Below are positions 58,315 through 64,000 of a stretch of 64,000 nucleotides of DNA, one piece after another. The notes under the pieces are model-generated. The model was given only the letters and a program-made list of their open reading frames with translations, did not search any database and was not told the DNA's origin. Location: positions 62,001-126,000 of the forward strand of contig CANJPQ010000004.1 of the NCBI GenBank assembly GCA_947476275.1, written 5' to 3'. The stretch is from Fidelibacterota bacterium (GTDB lineage: Bacteria > Pseudomonadota > Alphaproteobacteria > Rhodospirillales > Rhodospirillaceae). Made by a program: the position numbers and the translations under genes. Every line of letters starts with the position of its first letter. Positions within the stretch are counted from its first letter, which is position 1.

Positions 58315-58815
58315 ATGCTATCCGACACGCTTCGCCGGGGCACAACCCGCGCCGCCAACCCCATGGACATGATCGAAGAGGCCATTTCCGCCAAGGAATG
58401 GGTCTACGATCGCCGCTGCGACACTGAACTTGCCGTCGAGGCGCCGGGCACCTGGTGCGACTACGGCATGTTCTTCGCTTGGTCCGAAGAACTGAATGCG
58501 CTCCACTTCTCCTGCGCCCTGGACATGCGGGTCCAGCCTCGGCTGATGGGCCAGATCTACGAGCTGCTCGCCAAGTTAAACGAGCGCCTGTGGATGGGTC
58601 ACTTCGCGATCTGGGTGGAAGAGGGCATCCCGATGTTCCGCCACACGGTCCGGTTGCCTAACGGCATCGAGCCGGACGCGGTCGAGGAAATGATGGATCT
58701 CGCCATGTCCGAGTGCGAGCGCTACTACCCGGCCTTCCAGTTCGTGATCTGGGGCGGGCGTACGGCGGCTGACGCCATCGCAAGTTCGCTGCTCGACACG
58801 GTCGGCGAAGCCTAA
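58315..58815 (+). CDS. YbjN domain-containing protein
   Basis: The 166-residue protein matches the YbjN/T3SS-chaperone-like fold (SVF1-like alpha/beta), common in alphaproteobacteria just before proC. Recognisable parts are NPMDMIEEAISAKEWVYDRRCDTELAVE and WCDYGMFFAWSEELNALHFSCALDMRV. It is cytoplasmic and of unknown function. The ATG at 58315 has an AGGGG ribosome site. The 204 bases upstream hold the GANTC/DnaA-box cluster. Confidence 0.88.
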   Translation: MLSDTLRRGTTRAANPMDMIEEAISAKEWVYDRRCDTELAVEAPGTWCDYGMFFAWSEELNALHFSCALDMRVQPRLMGQIYELLAKLNERLWMGHFAIWVEEGIPMFRHTVRLPNGIEPDAVEEMMDLAMSECERYYPAFQFVIWGGRTAADAIASSLLDTVGEA

Positions 58816-58871
58816 CCCAACCTATATTCCAGGCCTTTAGCGGCGGCGTGCGCCGGTCTATGCTCGCCATC

Positions 58872-59690
58872 ATGCGTGGTACAATTCTCCTCGTCGGTTG
58901 CGGCAAAATGGGCGGCGCCCTGCTTGAGGGCTGGTTCAAGCGCGGCATAAATCCCGTCGATGTGATGATCGTTGAGCCTGCGGGGCGCACGGCCATTTCG
59001 CCCTGCGGCAAACACCCTGCGCTAAGCTGCGTGCCGGTCGTCCGCGACGTGCCGCGCGATTTCCATCCGGACGTGGTCGTGTTCGCGGTCAAGCCGCAGA
59101 TCTTCGATGCCACGGTGCCGGAATACGCCCGCTTTCTCTCCGACCGTCCGGTGTATCTGTCGGTCGTTGCCGGAAAGACCACGGCGGCGGTTCGCGCATT
59201 GCTCGGGCCTACCGCGGAAGTCGTGCGCGCGATGCCCAACACGCCGGCGTCGGTCGGCAAAGGCATCACCGTGTGCTACGCCGCGCCCGGCATCGATGAT
59301 TTGCACTGCCAGATCTGCAACGTCTTGATGTCCGCTGTCGGCAAGGTGTCCTGGGTGAAGGATGAAGCGCTGATGGATGCGGTGACCGCCGTCTCCGGGA
59401 GCGGCCCGGCCTATGTGTTTCTTCTGGCCGAGAGCATGGAGAAGGCCGGCATCGAAGCGGGCCTCCCGGCGGACATCGCTTCCGAACTGGCGCGTGCCAC
59501 CGTCGCGGGCGCCGGCGCCATGCTTGAGCAGTTGAACGATTCGGCTTCAGACCTTCGCACGAATGTCACGAGCCCCGGCGGAACAACCGCGGCGGCCTTG
59601 AACGTTTTAATGGCAAGCGGTGGCGTCCAAGACCTGATGACGCGCGCAATCGCTGCCGCGACCCAACGCTCCCGCGAACTGGCAAAGTAA
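58872..59690 (+). CDS. proC: Pyrroline-5-carboxylate reductase
   Basis: The enzyme reduces pyrroline-5-carboxylate to proline. The Rossmann start ILLVGCGKMGGALLEGW, VVFAVKPQ, RAMPNTPASVGKG and the C-terminal dimer signature AVSGSGPAYVFLLAES are clear. The ATG at 58872 gives 272 residues and the usual N-terminus; ATG 58860 and GTG 58848 are alternatives, and none has a strong ribosome site. It follows the YbjN gene by 56 bases and precedes the COQ9/TetR-like gene by 5. Confidence 0.95.
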   Translation: MRGTILLVGCGKMGGALLEGWFKRGINPVDVMIVEPAGRTAISPCGKHPALSCVPVVRDVPRDFHPDVVVFAVKPQIFDATVPEYARFLSDRPVYLSVVAGKTTAAVRALLGPTAEVVRAMPNTPASVGKGITVCYAAPGIDDLHCQICNVLMSAVGKVSWVKDEALMDAVTAVSGSGPAYVFLLAESMEKAGIEAGLPADIASELARATVAGAGAMLEQLNDSASDLRTNVTSPGGTTAAALNVLMASGGVQDLMTRAIAAATQRSRELAK

Positions 59691-59695
59691 AAGTC

Positions 59696-60343
59696 ATGGC
59701 CAAGAAGCCCAACACCGGGAAGGCAACTCCGAAAGAGGCTGCGCCTACGCCCGACGGAGACGATGCGATCGTTGCCGCCACACTTGAGGAAGCCGCGGCG
59801 ATGGGCTGGCGTGACATGACGTTGGCCGGCGTGGCGGCACGGGCCGGTATGACGCTCGGTGACTTCCTGCAGGAAGCGCCGACGAAGGCGCATTTGGCGC
59901 TGCGTTTCCTGGAGGAGATCGACCGGCGGACCCTCGCTGCTGTGGCGGAACCCGATCCGGCCGATTCAACGAAGGACCGCTTGTTCGAGGTCATCATGCG
60001 TCGGTTCGATGCGCTCAACCGGCATCGGGACGGCGCGCGTGCAATTGCGCGCGGGATCGCGCGCGATCCGGCAGCGGCGTTGATGCTGACCTGCCGCATC
60101 GAAAAAAGTGTCGCTATGATGCTGGCCGCTGCCGGCATCGACGCGGGCGGCCTGTGCGGCTTGGCGCGCATCCAAGGCTTCAAAGCGATCTTCTTGAGCG
60201 CGGCACGGGCGTGGATGAAGGACGACAGCGCCGACCTCGCCGACACGATGGCGGCGGTGGATCGCGCCTTGATCCAGGCCGCGCGGCTGATGAAGTTCCT
60301 GCCGAGCTTGCGCCGGCGGCGCGAAGAACCGGAAGCCGCCTAA
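59696..60343 (+). CDS. COQ9/TetR-like protein
   Basis: The 215-residue protein has a TetR-type helix-turn-helix region (about 25-70, VAARAGMTLGDFLQEAPTKAHLALRFL), and a C-terminal helical domain whose DRLFEVIMRRFDALNRHRDGARAIARGIARDP stretch is typical of COQ9-like members. Those can bind lipids or ubiquinone precursors rather than DNA. The N-terminus is Lys/Pro rich and disordered. It overlaps the end of the histidine kinase gene by 4 bases tail to tail. Regulator versus ubiquinone role cannot be decided. Confidence 0.8.
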   Translation: MAKKPNTGKATPKEAAPTPDGDDAIVAATLEEAAAMGWRDMTLAGVAARAGMTLGDFLQEAPTKAHLALRFLEEIDRRTLAAVAEPDPADSTKDRLFEVIMRRFDALNRHRDGARAIARGIARDPAAALMLTCRIEKSVAMMLAAAGIDAGGLCGLARIQGFKAIFLSAARAWMKDDSADLADTMAAVDRALIQAARLMKFLPSLRRRREEPEAA

Positions 60344-61761
60344 AGCGGCACGCGCAACGTCGCGCGCAGGCCTCCGCGCGGACTCTCGCCCAGAACGATA
60401 TCGCCACCCATGCCGCGCACGATGTCGCGGGCGACTGTGAGGCCTAAGCCGATCCCGCCGGTCTTGGTGTTGCGCGAGGGGTCGAGCCGATGGAATGCGC
60501 GGAAAACTTCTTCGCGCTTCTCGGCGGGGATGCCGGGGCCGTTGTCGTCTATGTGAACGTCGATCATGCGATCGACGCGTTCGGCACGGACGTCGACGTG
60601 AGTCCCGTGTCTCACCGCATTGGAGATAAGGTTGCCCAGTGCGCGCTCGAAGGCGAGCTGCTTCAGCTTCAGGTCTTTGGGCAGGTGTTCACCCAGATGC
60701 AGTGCGACGTCGCGGCCTTCGCGTTTGAAGCGGCTGACGACGATGTCGAGCAGGTCTGCCAAATCCGTCGGCGCGGTGTCCTCGCTGCCTTCGCCGCGGG
60801 CAAAGGCGAGATAGCCGTCGAGCATCCGCTCCATTTCCGTCAAGTCGTCCTTGAGGGCGGCGATGTCGTCGGACGGCGCGCTGTTGAACATCGCCAGCTG
60901 CAGTTTCATACGGGTTAGTGGCGTGCGCAGGTCGTGCGAGACACCGGCGAGCATCTCCGTGCGCTGGGCGAGTTGGCGCCGGATACGCGCGCGCATGATA
61001 TTGAAGGCCTTCGCCACCTGGCGCACCTCGAAGGCGCCTTCAGGGGCGAAGTCCTGCACGTCACGGCCTTTGCCGAATTCATCGGCGGCCTGTGCAAGGC
61101 GGCGCACCGCCTGCACCTGGCCGCCAAGAAACACCGCCGCGACCCCGAACAGCAGGATCGACGATCCGGTCATCCAGATCACGAACACATAGGTCGTGGA
61201 GGTGAAGATGCGACTGCGCGGCGCGAGAACGTGCAACAGCCCGTCGGGCATCTGTACGTAGATCGATACCTGCTTGGCGGTGCGATACGCGGCCATGTCC
61301 ACTTTGAACGGCTGGTGGAGATTGTCCCACAACATCTCCTCGAGTGCGTCGTCGGCATCGTCCGCGGTTGCGACCACATTCGCACCGTTTAATGACCGGC
61401 CGTCTTCGATGCGCACCGTCAGCTCCATGGTGCGTTTGGCGTTCTCGATCACCTTTGCTTGCAAGTCCTCGTCCGGCAGATCGCGCAACAAGGCCGCCAC
61501 GGACGCGACATCTCCCGCCAACCCGGCCGCCATGCGCCGCGACACGGTGTACATGTGATTGTCGTAAAAGATGTAGGTGGAGATCACCTGCACCAGGATC
61601 AGCGGCACGACGATTGCCAACCCGGCGCGCGCCATCAGCGTCGGCGGCATCACGTCATCGGGGGATAGCCTCTCCAGACGCTGCCACCAGCGCCGCCAGC
61701 CCCGCGGCGCTTGCGCGGCGGAGGTGGTCGCACGGCCCGTGATGTCGAGGCCATCATCCAC
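60340..61761 (-). CDS. EnvZ-type sensor histidine kinase
   Basis: The 473-residue kinase has two membrane segments (about 45-68 and 190-212) around a periplasmic sensor domain, a HAMP linker, the phosphoacceptor GVSHDLRTPLTRMKLQL (about 273-289) and an ATP-binding domain with RALGNLISNAVRHG, DDNGPGIP and GIGLGLTVARDI. Start GTG at 61761 is 13 bases after the response-regulator stop. It resembles EnvZ/FeuQ and should phosphorylate the regulator encoded upstream. Signal unknown. Confidence 0.95.
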   Translation of the reverse strand: MDDGLDITGRATTSAAQAPRGWRRWWQRLERLSPDDVMPPTLMARAGLAIVVPLILVQVISTYIFYDNHMYTVSRRMAAGLAGDVASVAALLRDLPDEDLQAKVIENAKRTMELTVRIEDGRSLNGANVVATADDADDALEEMLWDNLHQPFKVDMAAYRTAKQVSIYVQMPDGLLHVLAPRSRIFTSTTYVFVIWMTGSSILLFGVAAVFLGGQVQAVRRLAQAADEFGKGRDVQDFAPEGAFEVRQVAKAFNIMRARIRRQLAQRTEMLAGVSHDLRTPLTRMKLQLAMFNSAPSDDIAALKDDLTEMERMLDGYLAFARGEGSEDTAPTDLADLLDIVVSRFKREGRDVALHLGEHLPKDLKLKQLAFERALGNLISNAVRHGTHVDVRAERVDRMIDVHIDDNGPGIPAEKREEVFRAFHRLDPSRNTKTGGIGLGLTVARDIVRGMGGDIVLGESPRGGLRATLRVPL

Positions 61762-61774
61762 TAGGGGGCATCCA

Positions 61775-62485
61775 TCAATCGGTCCTCAGCAGATAGCCGG
61801 TGCCGCGCACGGTCTGCAGATAGCGCGGCTGGCGCGGGTCCGGTTCGATCTTGCGGCGCAGCCGGGTGACTTGCACGTCGATGGTGCGCGGGTTGCTGCC
61901 TTCGTCGCCGCCCACCGAAAGCACGCTGCGGTCGACGGCTTCGCCGGCGTTGCGCGCGAGTTGGCGCAGCAGCTCCGCCTCGCCGGCGGTCAGGTGCACG
62001 GCTTCGCCGTTGCGCGTCAGCGCTTGGCGCGAGAGGTCGTAGCGGCATTCGCCAAACCGCAGCTCCATCGGCGCGGCCACCTCCGCCGGCGGCGCACGGC
62101 GCAGGATCGAGCCGATTCGCAGCAAGAGTTCGCGGGGTTCGAACGGCTTCGCCATGTAGTCGTCGACGCCCTGCTCCAAGCCGGCGATGCGGTCGCGGGT
62201 CTCCCCCATCGCGGTGAGCATGAGGATCGGCACCGTTACGTGGCCGCCGGTGCCGTCGGCGCGGATGCTCTTGGTGAGCGCAAGCCCACTTTCGCCCGGC
62301 ATCATCACGTCGATGACCAGAATGTCGAACTGCAGGGCGGCGAGGTGGCGGCGCGCTTCCGCCGCATCCGCCGCGGTGGAGACCATAAAGCCGTTGCTCG
62401 ACAGGAACCGCGCCAAGAGGGACCGCAGGCGGGCGTCGTCGTCGACGACCAGCACGTGCGGCGGGTAGGGCGCGGCCTCGGTCAC
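61775..62485 (-). CDS. OmpR/FeuP-type response regulator
   Basis: The 236-residue regulator has a receiver domain (about 10-125; acidic VVDDD, phosphoacceptor region VIDVMMPGESG, and MAKPFEPREL with the conserved Lys) and an OmpR winged-helix (about 140-235) ending RYLQTVRGTGYLL. It pairs with the downstream EnvZ-like kinase. The GTG start at 62485 overlaps the MarR stop (GTGA). All three genes should be transcribed together from the divergent region with ilvE. Confidence 0.95.
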   Translation of the reverse strand: MTEAAPYPPHVLVVDDDARLRSLLARFLSSNGFMVSTAADAAEARRHLAALQFDILVIDVMMPGESGLALTKSIRADGTGGHVTVPILMLTAMGETRDRIAGLEQGVDDYMAKPFEPRELLLRIGSILRRAPPAEVAAPMELRFGECRYDLSRQALTRNGEAVHLTAGEAELLRQLARNAGEAVDRSVLSVGGDEGSNPRTIDVQVTRLRRKIEPDPRQPRYLQTVRGTGYLLRTD

Positions 62486-62988
62486 GCCGGCTCTCCGCCA
62501 AGTTTTTCCGCCGTGCCGAAGCGTTTGCGCGCGTTCGCGTCCATGATGCCGAGCATCACCTTGCGGAAGCCTTCCACAGCGACGGCGCCAGCGTCCTTAT
62601 ATGCCGCAAGAATCCGCGCGCGCTGTTCGCTGGTGAGTTCGCCTTCGAGCTTGCGGCCCTTATCGGTGAGATGCAGCAGGCGCTGGCGGCGGTCGGCCGT
62701 GCCGGTCTTCTGGACGATGAAGCCTTCGCGCACCAACTGGCTGAGCACGCGGGAGAGGGATTGCTTGGTGATGCCGAGGATGTCGAGCAGTTCGCTGACG
62801 CTGATCCCGGGGTGGCGGCCGACAAAGTAGATCACGCGATGGTGCGCACGGCCCATGTTTTGGTCTGCGAGGATTGCGTCGGGCCGCGCCGTGAAGTCGC
62901 GGTAGGAGAAGAACAGCAGTTCGATCGCCTGACGCAGGTCTTCGTCCCGTAGGAACAGCGGATTGGCGGTCGGTGGGGGGTTAGGCAT
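62482..62988 (-). CDS. MarR-family transcriptional regulator
   Basis: The 168-residue protein is a MarR-type winged-helix regulator. The DNA-binding segment HPGISVSELLDILGITKQSLSRVLSQLVREGFI and the wing TGTADRRQRLLHLTDKG (about 55-110) are clear. It is divergent from ilvE with a 157-base shared region and translationally coupled to the two-component genes. It probably regulates the shared promoter region, with a small-molecule ligand unknown. Confidence 0.9.
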   Translation of the reverse strand: MPNPPPTANPLFLRDEDLRQAIELLFFSYRDFTARPDAILADQNMGRAHHRVIYFVGRHPGISVSELLDILGITKQSLSRVLSQLVREGFIVQKTGTADRRQRLLHLTDKGRKLEGELTSEQRARILAAYKDAGAVAVEGFRKVMLGIMDANARKRFGTAEKLGGEPA

Positions 62989-63033
62989 GCCAATACTCCA
63001 GCAGGCTCGGCTCAGTGAAATAGGTCAGCACTA

Positions 63034-63062
63034 TTGACATATGTGCCTCAGAATGTTACGAC
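63034..63062 (+). promoter_or_regulatory. Predicted promoter of ilvE
   Basis: TTGACA (63034-63039, perfect -35), a 17-base spacer and TACGAC (63057-63062, weak -10) point rightward. ACATATGT (63037-63044), an 8-base palindrome, overlaps the -35 and could be a regulator half-site pair, perhaps for the divergent MarR protein. The start site would be about 77 bases before the ilvE ATG. Confidence 0.45.
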
Positions 63063-63145
63063 TCGGCGCATCATTGGCTAACATTGTTGTGCGCGACCGT
63101 CGCAAGCATCGACCTAAAGTGCTGTGATGCCTGGAGGAATCGACC

Positions 63146-64000
63146 ATGAGCAGCCCCACCTTTGACGACCGCGACGGTTTTATCTGGATGAACGGCTCCT
63201 TGATGCCATGGCGGGGGGCGAAGGTCCACGTGCTCACCCACGCCTTGCACTATGCCTCCTGCGTGTTCGAAGGCGTGCGCGCCTACAGTGGCAAGATCTT
63301 CAAGCTGCAGGAACACACCGACCGTCTGTTCTTCTCCGCCAAGACGCTCGATATGACCATCCCGTTCAGCGCCGATGCGGTGAACCAGGCCCAGGCCGAC
63401 GTGCTGAAGGCCAACAACATCACCGACGGCTACCTGCGTCCGATGGTGTGGCGCGGCAGCGAGCAGATGGGTGTGACGGCGCAGAACGCCAAGATCAACG
63501 TGGCCGTGGCCTGCTGGGTGTGGCCGTCTTATTTCACGCTTGAGGCGCGCCTGAAGGGCATTCGCCTACAGATTTCCCAATGGCGCCGCCCGGCGCCGGA
63601 CACTGCGCCGGTGCATGCCAAGGCCGCGGGCCTCTATATGATCTGCACGCTTTCCAAGCACACGGCCGAGCGCGCCGGCTATGAGGATGCGCTGCTGCTC
63701 GATTGGCGCGGCCTGGTGGCGGAAGCGACCGGCGCGAACATCTTCTTCGTCAAGAATGGCGAGATTCACACGCCGACGGCCGACGTGTTCCTCAACGGCA
63801 TCACCCGCCAGACCGTGATCGCGCTCGCCAAGGCGCGCGGCATCAAAGTGATCGAACGCCAGATCAAGCCGGAAGAGATGGCGACCTTCCAGGAATGCTT
63901 CATCACTGGCACCGCGGCGGAAGTGACGCCGGTGAGCGAGATCGGCCCTTACACGTTCACGCCGGCGGATGTGTGCCGGAACCTGATGGCGGACTACGAC
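63146..64000 (+). CDS. ilvE: Branched-chain-amino-acid aminotransferase (truncated by window end)
   Basis: The visible 285 codons encode a fold-type IV PLP aminotransferase that interconverts branched-chain amino acids and 2-oxo acids with glutamate. Family pieces include HYASCVFEGVRAYSGKIFKLQEHTDRL, YLRPMVWRG, the HAKAAG segment with the PLP Lys, and EATGANIFFVKNGEIHTPTADVFLNGITR. The ATG at 63146 has a GGAGG ribosome site. The 3' end is beyond the window. Confidence 0.95.
   Translation, partial: MSSPTFDDRDGFIWMNGSLMPWRGAKVHVLTHALHYASCVFEGVRAYSGKIFKLQEHTDRLFFSAKTLDMTIPFSADAVNQAQADVLKANNITDGYLRPMVWRGSEQMGVTAQNAKINVAVACWVWPSYFTLEARLKGIRLQISQWRRPAPDTAPVHAKAAGLYMICTLSKHTAERAGYEDALLLDWRGLVAEATGANIFFVKNGEIHTPTADVFLNGITRQTVIALAKARGIKVIERQIKPEEMATFQECFITGTAAEVTPVSEIGPYTFTPADVCRNLMADYD

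Noticed and set aside
1-64000. CRISPR arrays, insertion sequences, prophage or integrase genes
   Set aside because: No regularly spaced direct repeats, transposase, integrase or phage structural motifs were seen in either strand.

Overview
The window looks like chromosomal DNA of a GC-rich alphaproteobacterium. Both the base composition and the gene orders are typical of that class: MoxR-DUF58-DUF4159, DUF1285 / CoA pyrophosphatase / DUF6111 / CCA-adding enzyme, trmL divergent from petABC, ubiK divergent from lgt-NDUFAF7-pgeF, and prs-rplY-pth-ychF. The order or family cannot be fixed from the sequence alone. No rRNA, intact tRNA, insertion sequence, prophage or CRISPR array was seen. The last gene (ilvE) runs off the right end.

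Layout. 21-4009 (-): mprF and acvB, a module that makes, flips and removes lysyl-phosphatidylglycerol. 4123-8055 (-): a large autotransporter and a Sel1-type lipoprotein. 8318-17059 (-): a tightly packed six-gene run MoxR / DUF58 / DUF4159 / glutamine-amidotransferase-like membrane protein / CobW metallochaperone / LigB-type dioxygenase. 17182-19951 (+): DUF1285, CoA pyrophosphatase, DUF6111 and CCA-adding enzyme, ending in a strong terminator. 20175-23493: trmL and the cytochrome bc1 operon petABC. After petC lies an unlisted 48-residue membrane protein and the 3' stub of an outer-membrane protein gene.

24054-49257 is the accessory part. It holds a GST; a secreted TPR / YfhO-like / unknown operon; a four-gene translationally coupled operon of exported proteins with DUF1592 and DUF1552 members; a GT41 (OGT/SPINDLY-like) glycosyltransferase facing a cyclic-nucleotide-binding protein; DUF2239 with a promoter that predicts a leaderless mRNA; a TonB-dependent receptor next to an exported cytochrome c / streptogramin-lyase-like propeller protein; a GT2 + GT39 pair; a cyclophilin with duplicated HdeA-like C-terminal units; a broken VOC gene; and an encapsulated-ferritin-type protein with no encapsulin beside it.

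49295-64000 is mostly housekeeping: an exported medium-chain dehydrogenase, ychF, pth, rplY, prs, a lipoprotein, pgeF, an NDUFAF7-type methyltransferase, lgt, ubiK, a YbjN protein preceded by clustered GANTC sites and two DnaA-box-like sequences, proC, a COQ9/TetR-like protein, an EnvZ/OmpR-type two-component system with a MarR regulator, and ilvE. Most operons show ATGA/GTGA/TGATG stop-start overlaps, so translational coupling is the rule here. The best candidates for undescribed biology are the DUF1592/DUF1552 operon, the receptor/propeller pair, the orphan EncFtn-like protein, the small bc1-linked membrane protein, and the GANTC-cluster promoter.
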